A DNA stretch of 32,458 bases from Gammaproteobacteria bacterium (GCA_003354005.1 PIWD01000017.1:1-32458), one strand, 5' to 3'; counted from the stretch's first letter, positions 1 through 9,188 are shown. Program-made: numbers and translations. Notes: generated by a model not told the origin, from the letters alone.

Positions 1-510
1 ATCCAAATTAGAATTACTATGTGTATCACCAGACCGATCCATATTAAGATTATCAACTGATTGATTATGCCCCGAATTCTTTTGCGTGCCAGTATCACTA
101 CTATCTCCAGAATTACTGTTATTATCAGTCTCTGGATTCATACTGACACGATCAACACTTTCTGAAATATCTTGATTCTGCATTTGGGGTACACTCCATT
201 GTTTTTGTTTACTCACACCCTCTTCATTTTCACTTAAGTTAATGGGTTCGTCAATACTAAAAATAGAAATGCTATTCACTTTTACACTAGGTCTAGGGGG
301 AGGCGCGCTCACTGGCACTGGTATTATTCTCTTTTTCTTATCCGTTATGCTACGGATACTTCCTATATGAGGTAACTTATCTTTATCCACAAATGAAATG
401 GGACTACTATGTTTTACTTTCTGAGAGCTAAACTCCGATGCTGCACGGCCTACAGGCTTATCCCAACCATCAAATCTTACTTTAACGTTTTTTAAAAAAT
501 TCTTAAACAC
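1..510 (-). CDS. Orphan protein, Ser/Asn/Asp-rich, C-terminus beyond window
   Basis: An open frame runs from a GTG start at 508-510 to the window edge without a stop (170 codons). A strong Shine-Dalgarno GGGAGG sits 5 nt upstream and decides the start. The protein begins MFKNFLKNVKVRFDGW, has no signal peptide or membrane segment, passes through a basic KKKR stretch and a proline patch (PVPVSAPPPRP, about residue 70), then becomes a low-complexity tail rich in S, N, D, G and T from about residue 110 on. It is divergent from polA. I do not recognise a family. Disordered polar tails of this kind occur in secreted effectors and surface proteins, but nothing here proves that. The gene is partial. 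Confidence 0.6.
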   Translation of the reverse strand, partial: MFKNFLKNVKVRFDGWDKPVGRAASEFSSQKVKHSSPISFVDKDKLPHIGSIRSITDKKKRIIPVPVSAPPPRPSVKVNSISIFSIDEPINLSENEEGVSKQKQWSVPQMQNQDISESVDRVSMNPETDNNSNSGDSSDTGTQKNSGHNQSVDNLNMDRSGDTHSNSNLD

Positions 511-659
511 AACTACCTCCCTCGTCACTGTATCAAAAAAGTGTTCGCTTGTAAAACGTCAAGCTCTTACAGACAAAAATTCCGTATCTCAAGCCCACAT
601 GTTATGGTACACTGATCCAAACGATGGTTTTTATTTTTAGTAACAATTTAACAATTATT

Positions 660-3335
660 ATGGCTAACCCTACACATACAAGAAAACCAGTTATCTTAGT
701 AGACGGTTCTTCTTTTCTGTTTCGTGCTTACCACGCACTCCCGCAGTTGGCAAATTCTGAAAATTTCCCAACGGGCACTATTTACGGTGTAATCAATATG
801 CTGCGTAAGTTAATACGACACTACCAACCGCAATATATGGCGATGATCTTCGATACAAAGGTAAAAACAAAAAGACACGAACGCTATCCTGCTTATAAGG
901 CAAATCGTCCACCTATTCCTGAAACATTGCTGAAACAAATCGCACCACTGCATACAATTATCCAAGCTATGGGACTGCCTTTAATCACCAAAGATGGTTT
1001 TGAAGCAGATGATATCATAGGCACGCTTGCTAAATACGTAGAAGCACACGAACAGAGGTGCCTTATCGTGACAGGTGATAAGGATATGGCACAATTGGTG
1101 AATTCACATACGACACTTTATAATTCTATGAGCAATATTGAACTCGATGCAGCTGGAGTCAAAGAAAAATTTGGGGTCTCCCCAGCTCAGATGGTAGATT
1201 ATCTTGCATTGATCGGTGATACAGTCGACAATATCCCAGGCATTTCTAAGGTTGGACCTAAAACAGCTCAAAAATGGCTTGATACATACGGGGAGTTATC
1301 ACAAATTATTGAACATTCTGGCGAAATAGCTGGGAAAATAGGCCAGAATTTACGTGATCACTTAGAGCAATTAAAATTAAACCTTGAACTCGTGACAATC
1401 GATTGCCATGTCCCACTCCATTTAAACCTAGACACCTTGGCATGCAGAGATATGGATAAACCTACTCTACAACATTGGTTTCAAATATTAGAGTTTAATA
1501 CCTGGTTAGCATCACTCGCTAATCAACAAACACAAGACAACTCCCATTACACAACAATAATAGATTTGGATGCTTTAAAAAAGCGGTTAGAATCTTTACA
1601 AAAAGGGCAAGAACAGCCCTGCTTTTCACTCGATCTAGCAACTACTGGATCTGCACGAACCGCCGAAATCGTGGGAATTGCTATGTCTACCAAACCAGGC
1701 TATGCCATCTACATTCCCTGCGCACATACAAATCCAGACCGTCAGCAATTATCCCTATCACAGGTATTAATGTTGCTAACACCGCTGTTGGCCGATCAAA
1801 AATATACCATCGTTGGCCACAATCTAAAATATACGATCAACGTATTGAAACAGTACAAAATCCCAGTACATGCTCAGCTTAGCGATGTCATGCTGATGTC
1901 CCAGGTATTAAAAAACCATCAAACACATCATGATTTAAACTCCTTGGCATTACAATATCTTACGTATCAAGCTATGACATTTAAGTCTATCAGTAAGAAA
2001 ACATGTGCTTTCGATACCATGCATATCAATATAACGAGCCAATATGTGGCTGAAAGGGCTGATCTCACATTACGCTTGCATAAAATTTTAGAAAATAAGC
2101 TAAGCCATCAACCTAAGCTGGTCGAGCTATTAAAAATAATCGAGATTCCGCTGATCCCTGTTCTTGCAGCAATGGAATACCACGGTGTATTGATCGATGC
2201 TGAAAAATTATTGCGACATGATCAGTCCATTAAGCAACAATTGCTCGCATTGTCCGAGCAAGCTCATCAGTTGGCAGACCAAACTTTTAATCTTAATTCG
2301 CCCAAGCAATTAAGTACTATTCTCTATGAACAACAAAAATTACCAGTGCTAAAAAAAACACCAGCAGGGAAGCCTTCTACATCCGAATATGTTTTGCAGC
2401 AGTTAGCTAGATATCACCCATTGCCTAAGCTTATTGTAAGTTATCGTCAGTTGAATAAGTTACATACGACCTATACCAGCAAATTACCTCATACAATATG
2501 TGAAAAAACGGCACGTATCCATACGTCTTATCAACAAATCGGCACCCACACTGGCCGTCTTTCTTCATCCAATCCAAATTTACAAAATATTCCAATTCGC
2601 AGCAAGGAAGGACGCCGTATTCGGCAAGCTTTTATTGCCCCACCAGGCCATCAATTGGTTGCTGCCGATTATTCACAGATTGAACTGCGCATTATGGCAC
2701 ATCTTTCCCATGATAAAACCTTGATCCATGCCTTTGAACAAGGGCATGATGTCCACCGTGCAACTGCATCTGAGATTTTTGCCATACCCTATGAGGCAGT
2801 AAATCAAGAGCAACGGCAACGTGCTAAGGCTATCAATTTTGGTCTTATCTATGGTATGTCAGCCTTCGGCCTGGCCAAACAGGTGTCGATTTCAATCGAT
2901 GAAGCAAAGGACTACATCAGTCGCTATTTTCAACGCTATCCAGGTGTGCTGATTTTCATGGAGCATACGCGCAAGCTAGCAAATCAACAGGCGTATGTTG
3001 AAACCTTATTCGGCAGACGCTTACAATTCCCCAAGTCTGAAACACACTATCAACAGATGGCTCATGAACGCGCAGCAATTAACGCCCCATTACAAGGCAC
3101 AGCTGCCGACATTATTAAGTTAGCAATGTTGAAGGTTGATCAATGGTTAACTCGGCACTTACCCCACGTTAAGCTAATTATGCAGGTACACGATGAGCTG
3201 GTGTTTGAGGTGCCTAAAGCTGATTTAGATGCAGCAATTACTGGCATTCATGAACAGATGATGAAAGCTGCTAACTTAAAAGTTCCCCTAGTAGTCGACA
3301 TCGGGCATGGACAACACTGGGAGATTGCCCATTAG
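660..3335 (+). CDS. polA: DNA polymerase I, 3'-5' exonuclease site apparently degenerate
   Basis: Repair and Okazaki-fragment polymerase, about 891 residues. An in-frame ATG at 624 would add 12 residues; neither start has a good ribosome site, and 660 (MANPTHTRKP) fits the family start better. The N-terminal 5'-nuclease is intact: LVDGSSFLFRAYHA, EADDIIG, VTGDKDMAQL and GDTVDNIPGISKVGPKTA. The polymerase is intact: motif A DYSQIELR (about residue 670), motif B with RAKAINFGLIYGMS, motif C QVHDELVFEV (about 844). The middle domain aligns with the proofreading domain, but E. coli DTE (D355/E357) reads DLA, D424 in NLKYD is Thr in NLKYT (about residue 392), and D501 in YAAED is Arg in YVAER (about 466). 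The enzyme is therefore probably non-proofreading. No operon partner is evident. Confidence 0.96.
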   Translation: MANPTHTRKPVILVDGSSFLFRAYHALPQLANSENFPTGTIYGVINMLRKLIRHYQPQYMAMIFDTKVKTKRHERYPAYKANRPPIPETLLKQIAPLHTIIQAMGLPLITKDGFEADDIIGTLAKYVEAHEQRCLIVTGDKDMAQLVNSHTTLYNSMSNIELDAAGVKEKFGVSPAQMVDYLALIGDTVDNIPGISKVGPKTAQKWLDTYGELSQIIEHSGEIAGKIGQNLRDHLEQLKLNLELVTIDCHVPLHLNLDTLACRDMDKPTLQHWFQILEFNTWLASLANQQTQDNSHYTTIIDLDALKKRLESLQKGQEQPCFSLDLATTGSARTAEIVGIAMSTKPGYAIYIPCAHTNPDRQQLSLSQVLMLLTPLLADQKYTIVGHNLKYTINVLKQYKIPVHAQLSDVMLMSQVLKNHQTHHDLNSLALQYLTYQAMTFKSISKKTCAFDTMHINITSQYVAERADLTLRLHKILENKLSHQPKLVELLKIIEIPLIPVLAAMEYHGVLIDAEKLLRHDQSIKQQLLALSEQAHQLADQTFNLNSPKQLSTILYEQQKLPVLKKTPAGKPSTSEYVLQQLARYHPLPKLIVSYRQLNKLHTTYTSKLPHTICEKTARIHTSYQQIGTHTGRLSSSNPNLQNIPIRSKEGRRIRQAFIAPPGHQLVAADYSQIELRIMAHLSHDKTLIHAFEQGHDVHRATASEIFAIPYEAVNQEQRQRAKAINFGLIYGMSAFGLAKQVSISIDEAKDYISRYFQRYPGVLIFMEHTRKLANQQAYVETLFGRRLQFPKSETHYQQMAHERAAINAPLQGTAADIIKLAMLKVDQWLTRHLPHVKLIMQVHDELVFEVPKADLDAAITGIHEQMMKAANLKVPLVVDIGHGQHWEIAH

Positions 3336-3535
3336 TCCACTCTTTTTGAACTGATCTTAACAAACTCATCTCTAGACACTCCACCCAATGTATATCTACG
3401 GATCTGTCTTATGGATACAGAAATTTTTGAATTTAAAATTGTTTGTGTACCACTTAACAATCACCCAAAAAATATGCTAGACTTCCCCACTTGGGGTCAC
3501 TTGGCACTAGTAGTTATTTTCAATGGAGTATTTTT

Positions 3536-4252
3536 ATGCGTCCGAGCGAACGTTTAGTCGATCAGTTACGCCCTATTACGATGACGCGACATTATACAGC
3601 GCATGCAGAAGGGTCTGTCTTTGTTAAATTTGGTAATACACATGTCTTGTGTAATGCAAGTCTGATCGATGGTGTCCCTCGCTTCCTGAAGAATAGCAAA
3701 CGAGGTTGGATTACTGCGGAGTACGGTATGTTACCACGTGCGACATTGACACGTGAGCAGCGCGAAGCTGTACGCAATCGACAGAGTGGCAGAACACTTG
3801 AGATTCAGCGATTAATCGGTCGTTCATTACGTGCAGCAGTCGATCTGAGCTGTTTAAAAGGATATACCATTGTTGTTGACTGTGATGTTATTCAGGCTGA
3901 TGGTAGTACGCGTACGGCTGCTATTACAGGGGCTTATGTGGCCTTAGTTGATGCGATACATGCATTGCAGGAACGTAAAACTTTGTTGCGCAACCCTTTG
4001 CTTCATCGTGTAGCAGCAGTTTCTGTAGGAATTTATAAAGGTACGCCCATATTGGATCTTGATTATGCAGAAGACAGTCAGGCTGATACGGATATGAATG
4101 TCGTCATGAATGAGCAAGGTGAATTTATTGAACTGCAAGGTACGGCGGAATCAACACCTTTTAATACGTCACAATTAGATGCATTACTTGTCTTAGCACG
4201 AAAAGGTATAAAGCAATTATTTGCTATGCAGCAGGGAGTCTTATCAGAATGA
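3536..4252 (+). CDS. rph: Ribonuclease PH
   Basis: Phosphorolytic 3'-5' exoribonuclease trimming tRNA 3' ends, cytoplasmic homohexamer. It is 238 residues, the same as E. coli. The start [13 protein letters not shown] is set by a GGAG about 8 nt upstream; an in-frame ATG at 3491 would add 15 residues unlike the family. Family signatures visible are [67 protein letters not shown] and [19 protein letters not shown]. The phosphate-site region [12 protein letters not shown] is intact, so the enzyme looks full length and active, unlike the truncated rph of some E. coli K-12 lines. Its stop overlaps the next gene's start (ATGA), implying translational coupling. Confidence 0.97.
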   Translation: MRPSERLVDQLRPITMTRHYTAHAEGSVFVKFGNTHVLCNASLIDGVPRFLKNSKRGWITAEYGMLPRATLTREQREAVRNRQSGRTLEIQRLIGRSLRAAVDLSCLKGYTIVVDCDVIQADGSTRTAAITGAYVALVDAIHALQERKTLLRNPLLHRVAAVSVGIYKGTPILDLDYAEDSQADTDMNVVMNEQGEFIELQGTAESTPFNTSQLDALLVLARKGIKQLFAMQQGVLSE

Positions 4253-4950
4253 GGAAAAAAATAGTACGGCATATTGTTTTAGCACTCTATTACATCTGCC
4301 TGTTACGTCCTCTTGTTGGATATGCCAACCACCAGTTGTCTATAACGCATTCTGTCACAACGGCACAGCGTGTCTTTATCCATTTTATGCGAACGAAAAT
4401 AGAAAAGGCTAATCAGCAAGTGCTCAATGAACGTCGCGCAATACTGGCACAATGTCATCACCCATTAAGTACACAAGATAAGGTAACATTACGTGCTGTA
4501 GCTTCACGTTATCGTTTAACATTAACTTTTGATCAGCCAGGAGATTGTAATTTACTATTAGAACATGTCGACAGTGTTCCAAATTCAATTGCACTGGCAC
4601 AAGCAATTAATGAATCCGCTTGGGGGACATCCCGGTTTGCAAAGCAGGGGCATAATTTTTTTGGGCAGTGGTGTTACACTCCAGGTTGTGGTATCAAACC
4701 ACTTCAAGTCAGTGGTCGCTATCATGAAGTTACCAAATTTAAGAGAGCACAAGATTCTGTAGAACATTACTTGTATAACCTAAATACTCACCCAGCATAT
4801 AAAGTATTTCGTCATCTTCGTGCACAGTTTCGTAAAAATGGAAAGCCCGTTCACGTTAAAGCATTGCTGGCTACATTAAAGGATTATTCAGCTTTGGGAA
4901 AGGAATACATTCAACGTATTGACTATATTATCGATCGATACGATCTGTGA
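4249..4950 (+). CDS. Bax-like glucosaminidase (peptidoglycan N-acetylglucosaminidase)
   Basis: 233 residues, start ATG overlapping the rph stop by 4 nt. The N-terminus ([19 protein letters not shown]...VGYA) is a signal peptide or membrane anchor with plausible cleavage after GYA (about residue 26), so the protein should act in the periplasm. The C-terminal two thirds match the Bax/FlgJ-type glucosaminidase domain: [17 protein letters not shown] with the expected catalytic Glu, then [32 protein letters not shown] and [14 protein letters not shown]. Two cysteines in WCYTPGC could form a disulfide. The likely role is murein remodelling. Coupling to rph looks like shared expression rather than shared function. 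The family is clear; the exact substrate is not. Confidence 0.88.
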   Translation: MRKKIVRHIVLALYYICLLRPLVGYANHQLSITHSVTTAQRVFIHFMRTKIEKANQQVLNERRAILAQCHHPLSTQDKVTLRAVASRYRLTLTFDQPGDCNLLLEHVDSVPNSIALAQAINESAWGTSRFAKQGHNFFGQWCYTPGCGIKPLQVSGRYHEVTKFKRAQDSVEHYLYNLNTHPAYKVFRHLRAQFRKNGKPVHVKALLATLKDYSALGKEYIQRIDYIIDRYDL

Positions 4951-5029
4951 CATCTACCACTTTCATGCTTGACTTTCTATTTTCGACCAAATTGCGCTAG
5001 GGAGAGATTATAATTCACTTTTATTGTTA

Positions 5030-5929
5030 TCATTTTAGTAGCACAAATGTATGAAACGAACCTAGCAACCAATAGTGTTTATCATCTGAGGGTAATTTTG
5101 AAACAGCTTCCATATATTGATTTATATAATCTTTTGTATAAATACCCTTAGTTAGAGCTTTTTCAGCAACATTCTCAATAATTTTTCTTAAGAATGTCCT
5201 TGCTTGCAAAGTTGTTATATATACATCTTCATTCTTATAAATAATTTTCTTGGGATCAAAACTTTCTAGAATAGGTTTTAAGTTGCGAGCAAAATTATAA
5301 TCTAAATCCAAACCTTTACCTAATTTAGCTTTAAAATCACACAATATCTCTGCATAGGGATATTGATTCAGCATCTTTTTTTTTCCTTCAGTTGTATCTT
5401 CTGGCTCCTGAATAATTAATATAGAACCAGATTTCATATGTGAATATATATGTTGGATAAAATCCTTTTGTTTTTCTTGATGCATGATAACAAAACGCAT
5501 AAAAACAATATCTGCAGAAGATATTTTTTGAAGTACTTCTAATTTTTTTTCATCACCCTGGATATAATGTGCATTTGGGAATCTTTGCTTTGCAGTGATG
5601 ATTTGGTTTTTTGAAGAGTCAATTCCAATATATTTGCCTGAATTCCCTATAAACTCCTTAATTACTGGGTATGCACTTGAAACCCCACAGCCAAAATCTA
5701 CAATTGTCGAACCTTTTAGATTTTTAATTGACTCTGCAGTTTCAAAAGCATCAATGAGTTTATTTTTTAATAATTCATTTTGTAGATCTAATCTTGTTTT
5801 CTCCTTGCTTCCTTCGCTCAAAACATAGTTTGATATTTGATCTGCATGCACTGTATTGTATAGGGAAAAAATTAGCAGTAGAAATACTGCCATTAATATG
5901 ATTTTTGAATTAAATATTCTCACATTCAT
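5030..5929 (-). CDS. Class I SAM-dependent methyltransferase with N-terminal signal peptide
   Basis: 299 residues; start ATG preceded by AGAGGA at 6 nt spacing. The first 30 residues are a textbook Sec signal: basic start, hydrophobic core (IILMAVFLLLIFSLYN), then TVHA before DQ. The rest is a Rossmann methyltransferase: motif I STIVDFGCGVSSAYP (about residue 75), acidic motif II YIGIDSSKNQI, motif III-like HYIQGDEKKLE, SADIVFMRFVIMHQ and GSILIIQEPED. Substrate is unknown. Export is odd because S-adenosylmethionine is cytosolic; a protein delivered into a host cell, or a mis-assigned anchor, would resolve this. The gene looks visibly AT-richer than rph/bax, stands alone between convergent bax and leftward grxD, and may be horizontally acquired. 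Confidence 0.8.
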   Translation of the reverse strand: MNVRIFNSKIILMAVFLLLIFSLYNTVHADQISNYVLSEGSKEKTRLDLQNELLKNKLIDAFETAESIKNLKGSTIVDFGCGVSSAYPVIKEFIGNSGKYIGIDSSKNQIITAKQRFPNAHYIQGDEKKLEVLQKISSADIVFMRFVIMHQEKQKDFIQHIYSHMKSGSILIIQEPEDTTEGKKKMLNQYPYAEILCDFKAKLGKGLDLDYNFARNLKPILESFDPKKIIYKNEDVYITTLQARTFLRKIIENVAEKALTKGIYTKDYINQYMEAVSKLPSDDKHYWLLGSFHTFVLLK

Positions 5930-5989
5930 TTTTATTCCTCTGTTGTTTAATAAATTATTCTTTAACTACCATGCCTAAAATCTTGGCAG

Positions 5990-6316
5990 TTACGAAGAAT
6001 CTAAAGTTCCTCCCAATACCTGTTTGAGTTCACCACTATCATGCATTTGCTGCACAATATCACCACCACCTATAAATTCACCTAATACGTAGAGCTGTGG
6101 AATCGTTGGCCAATTACTGTATATTTTAATACCTTGACGGATATCCTCATCTTCTAGAATATTAATGGTATGAAATGGTGTATTGTAAGTTCTCAGGATG
6201 TTAACAACTTTTGCTGAAAAACCACACAATGGGAAATCAGCACTGCCTTTCATGTAAAGAATAACAGCATGCTCTTTTAGTTGTTGCTCGATTTGTTTCT
6301 GGGTCGATTCGCTCAT
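5990..6316 (-). CDS. grxD: Monothiol glutaredoxin, Grx4 type
   Basis: 108 residues, close to E. coli GrxD (115). It carries the monothiol active site CGFS within PLCGFSAKVVNIL, the WPTIPQLYVLGEFIGG segment with the cis-Pro glutathione-binding loop, and GGGDIV. Proteins of this type bind a [2Fe-2S] cluster between two subunits with glutathione and form heterodimers with BolA proteins for iron-sulfur delivery. The bolA-type gene lies just upstream on the same strand (20-nt gap), so the two partners are probably co-transcribed. The loop reads GSADFPLCGFS where E. coli has PKLPSCGFS, a small variation. Confidence 0.95.
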   Translation of the reverse strand: MSESTQKQIEQQLKEHAVILYMKGSADFPLCGFSAKVVNILRTYNTPFHTINILEDEDIRQGIKIYSNWPTIPQLYVLGEFIGGGDIVQQMHDSGELKQVLGGTLDSS

Positions 6317-6336
6317 CTTAATTTTATGCTCCTATC

Positions 6337-6588
6337 TTAATTCAAGCTTTCTGCTTCCTCGGGTGTTAGTGCTTCTATCGATAAGGCATGAATATCATGC
6401 GCCATATGTTCTCCAAGTGCCCGATAAACCAAGCGATGGCGTTGTAATAAGGTGACTCCTTCAAATTCAGTCGCTATAATCCTCACCGAAAAATGCCTCC
6501 CATCCCCATCAACAGAAACGCACGCCTCTGGCAGACCCTGTTTAATCCATCGCAATACTTGTGTTGTTGATGTTGTCATGACACCCAT
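6337..6588 (-). CDS. BolA family protein, IbaG-like
   Basis: 83 residues from ATG 6588; an alternative ATG at 6579 would give 80, and neither has a convincing ribosome site. The sequence ACVSVDGDGRHFSVRII, FEGVTLLQRHRLVYRAL, then IHALSIEALTPEEA follows the BolA fold with the conserved cluster-ligand His in RHRLVY. The short length and the V-x-G-DG-x-HF pattern resemble IbaG (YrbA) more than BolA proper. It is adjacent to grxD, its expected [2Fe-2S] partner. It is divergent from purB, with only 46 nt between starts, so promoters must overlap. Confidence 0.92.
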   Translation of the reverse strand: MGVMTTSTTQVLRWIKQGLPEACVSVDGDGRHFSVRIIATEFEGVTLLQRHRLVYRALGEHMAHDIHALSIEALTPEEAESLN

Positions 6589-6634
6589 TTTAATTCATAA
6601 TGACCAACAATGCAATCACGTTTGAGAACTGCAC

Positions 6635-8011
6635 ATGCTAACATCTGAATTTTCCCACCCCTTATTTGCATTAGCAGCAATAGACGGGCGTTATCACCGT
6701 CATGTTGCGGTGTTACGACCATTCTTAAGTGAATATGGCCTAATTCATCAACGCGTTGTCGTTGAAATTGCTTGGCTGAAGACGTTAGCTGCATCAGAAC
6801 AAATCAACGATGTCCCAAAATTCAGTAAGCAGGAGCAAGCTTTCTTAACGCAATTAACTGAATCATTCAATACCAATGATGCACTGGCAATCAAACGTAT
6901 TGAACAAGAAACTAACCATGACGTAAAGGCCGTTGAATATTATCTGAAACAAAAACTAGAACAGCATGACACATTAAAGACTATCACTGAATTTATACAT
7001 TTCGCCTGCACATCAGAGGATATCAATAATCTGGCTTATGCACTGATGTTGAAGAAATCACGCGACACTCTACTGCCCATCATGCAACAATTGATCCAAA
7101 AGTTTCTCAATTTAGGTGAACAGTACGCAAATCAACCAATGCTAGCACGTACGCATGGTCAACCTGCATCACCAACAACGGTTGGCAAGGAATTTGCTAA
7201 TGTTGCTGCCCGTCTGGAACAACAATATACTCAGTTTGAGCAGCTTAAAATTTTAGGGAAATTTAATGGTGCCGTTGGTAATTATAATGCACACTTAGCA
7301 GCCTACCCTAAAGTTAACTGGGAGAAATTAACAAGTACCCTCATCGATACACTGGGTCTACACTGTAATACACTTACCACACAAATTGAACCACACGATT
7401 ATATTGCCGAATATTGCCACACACTCATACGCTTCAATACGATATTAATCGATCTTTGTCGTGATATGTGGGGATATATTGCACTCAATTATTTTAAACA
7501 AAACCATAATGACTGTGAAGTAGGTTCATCAACCATGCCACACAAAGTGAATCCTATCGACTTTGAAAATTCTGAGGGTAATTTAGGCATTGCTAATGCT
7601 ATAGCTGGTCATCTCGCCACTACATTGCCTATCTCGCGTTGGCAACGTGATTTATCTGATTCAACCACACTACGTAACCTTAGTTCAGTTATTGCGCACA
7701 GCCTCATTGCTTATCAGTCCGTGCAACGAGGCATGGATAAAACAGAACTTAATACTACGGTTATCATGCAAGATTTAGAAAATCGCTGGGAATTACTGGC
7801 CGAAGCGATTCAAACGGTGATGCGTCGCTATAACCAACCAAACGCGTACGAACAGTTAAAACAATTAACCCGTGGTCAAATAGTAGATAAAAAAAGCTTG
7901 CATATACTAATTGAAAAAAGCAAACTGCCGACAGAAGCGAAACAAATGTTGCTTGCCTTAACACCCAAACAATATATCGGCAATGCTGCACAACAGGCAA
8001 AAAAGAAATAA
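6635..8011 (+). CDS. purB: Adenylosuccinate lyase
   Basis: 458 residues (E. coli 456). It cleaves adenylosuccinate to AMP and SAICAR to AICAR in purine synthesis. The fumarase/aspartase-superfamily signature GSSTMPHKVNPIDFENSEGN is present around residue 295, together with ARTHGQPASPTTVGKE (about 170) and HDVKAVEYYLK (about 90). The extended N-terminus (FALAAIDGRYHRHVAVLRPF) is typical of the gammaproteobacterial form. The start MLTSEF has only a weak GAG upstream. yggX follows after 31 nt in the same direction. Confidence 0.97.
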   Translation: MLTSEFSHPLFALAAIDGRYHRHVAVLRPFLSEYGLIHQRVVVEIAWLKTLAASEQINDVPKFSKQEQAFLTQLTESFNTNDALAIKRIEQETNHDVKAVEYYLKQKLEQHDTLKTITEFIHFACTSEDINNLAYALMLKKSRDTLLPIMQQLIQKFLNLGEQYANQPMLARTHGQPASPTTVGKEFANVAARLEQQYTQFEQLKILGKFNGAVGNYNAHLAAYPKVNWEKLTSTLIDTLGLHCNTLTTQIEPHDYIAEYCHTLIRFNTILIDLCRDMWGYIALNYFKQNHNDCEVGSSTMPHKVNPIDFENSEGNLGIANAIAGHLATTLPISRWQRDLSDSTTLRNLSSVIAHSLIAYQSVQRGMDKTELNTTVIMQDLENRWELLAEAIQTVMRRYNQPNAYEQLKQLTRGQIVDKKSLHILIEKSKLPTEAKQMLLALTPKQYIGNAAQQAKKK

Positions 8012-8042
8012 TCACTCCATAAATTTAGCATAGGTCTAGCAC

Positions 8043-8285
8043 ATGAAAGAAACCATTCACTGCCAAAAACTTAATAAAATAGGGAATAAACTATCCAGCC
8101 CTCCATATGCAACAGATTTAGGAAGACAAATTCAGCAAACAATCTGTGAAGAAGCATGGCAACAGTGGCAACAATACCAAACTATGTTGATTAATGAATA
8201 CCGATTGAATCTACTAGATAAAACATCCCATGAATTTCTTGAGGCTGAAATGAAAAAATTCCTGCTTAAAATTCCTGCTCAATGA
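8043..8285 (+). CDS. yggX: Fe(2+)-trafficking / oxidative damage protection protein YggX
   Basis: 80 residues (E. coli YggX 91). It matches the family across its length: METIHC-like start with the single conserved Cys7, LGRQIQQTICEEAWQQWQQY, TMLINEYRLNLLD, and HEFLEAEMKKFL. The family protects iron-sulfur enzymes from oxidation and has been linked to labile iron. It lacks the last ten or so residues of the E. coli protein. AGGT 7 nt upstream supports the start. Its usual neighbour in enterobacteria is mutY; here it follows purB. The grxD/bolA pair nearby gives a loose iron-sulfur theme, probably coincidental. Confidence 0.9.
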   Translation: MKETIHCQKLNKIGNKLSSPPYATDLGRQIQQTICEEAWQQWQQYQTMLINEYRLNLLDKTSHEFLEAEMKKFLLKIPAQ

Positions 8286-8296
8286 CCTAAATGATT

Positions 8297-8953
8297 TTAC
8301 TCTATTATTTTTAGTTGCGCTGCATTGTAAATTCGTTTTAATTCATCGATATTGCCACTTGTAAGAATATCAAGTTGATTGCTAATCTTTTCGATACCCC
8401 AATCCCACCATTTTAGTGCAAGCAAAAATTTGATTGTTTCATCATTAAATCTTTTGCGAATCTCTCTATGCGGATTACCACCTACAACTGTATAAGGTTC
8501 AACATCCTTTGTAATCAAACTATTCGTAGCAATAATGGCTCCATCGCCAATTTTCACACCTCGCATAATAGTTGCTCCATTGCCAATCCACACATCATGA
8601 CCGATGACAGTATCCCCCTTACTTTTTACATCAAGAGGGGCTTTGCTCCACTGTCCACCAAACACCTTAAATGGGTATGTTGAAACACCACCTATTGCAT
8701 GATTTGATCCGTTCATGATAAAACGTACGCCTGTAGCGATTTGGCAAAATTTGCCAATAATAAGTTTATCTTTCATAAACTCGAAGAGATATAATACATT
8801 TTTCTCGAAATTGTGAACATCATCAGGATCATCATAGTAAGTGTAATCTCCTACGATAATTTGTGGGTTTTTAATAATATTCTTGAGATAAACCACCCGA
8901 GTAATACCTTCAATAGGATAAAGAGTATCAGGGTTTGGATATTTTGCTACCAT
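8297..8953 (-). CDS. Xenobiotic acetyltransferase, Vat/CatB (hexapeptide-repeat) family
   Basis: 218 residues, start ATG with AGAGG at 6 nt. It has a left-handed beta-helix hexapeptide architecture: LIIGKFCQIATGVRFIMNG, GDTVIGHDVWIGNGATIMRG, VKIGDGAIIATNSLITKD, then the family tail VEPYTVVGGNPHREI and ALKWWDWGIEKI. The catalytic His is expected in NGSNHAIGG. The N-terminus (YPIEG...NPQIIVGDYTYYDDP) resembles streptogramin Vat enzymes more than CatB. Possible substrates are streptogramin A, chloramphenicol or an unrelated metabolite; resistance is not proven by sequence. Convergent with yggX (11-nt gap) and next to mobile debris at 9.1-9.25 kb, so it may be acquired. Confidence 0.9.
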   Translation of the reverse strand: MVAKYPNPDTLYPIEGITRVVYLKNIIKNPQIIVGDYTYYDDPDDVHNFEKNVLYLFEFMKDKLIIGKFCQIATGVRFIMNGSNHAIGGVSTYPFKVFGGQWSKAPLDVKSKGDTVIGHDVWIGNGATIMRGVKIGDGAIIATNSLITKDVEPYTVVGGNPHREIRKRFNDETIKFLLALKWWDWGIEKISNQLDILTSGNIDELKRIYNAAQLKIIE

Positions 8954-9120
8954 AATTTAACCTCTGCTAAGTACACAAATTAGAGATTCCAACTCGGCGT
9001 TATTTTGACATAAAAAGATGTTTTGTGTAACTATAATCTGTGTTACGATAGTTTTAGTTTCATTCATTAGCGTGATATTATCTAGCGTATCTTGCTGATG
9101 TTCATAATACGACGATGAAT

Positions 9121-9173
9121 GATTTACCCAAAAATGAGCGAACGCCTCTATCTTTAGATATGGGGAGTATCAG
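9121..9173 (+). repeat. Direct repeat A, copy 1
   Basis: A segment running from GATTTACCCAAAAATGAGCG to GGAGTATCAG recurs at 13498-13552 in the same orientation with a few indels and mostly single-base differences. It contains an imperfect hairpin (CCTCTATC, loop TTTA, GATATGGGG) followed by GGAGTATCAG, a layout like the right ends of IS200/IS605 elements. The two copies bracket the aro operon, 4.38 kb apart. Read as protein both give a similar KNER...GSIS/WSIS string, so they may also be decayed coding sequence. Confidence 0.6.
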
Positions 9174-9188
9174 TTGTTGCCTTTGCCC

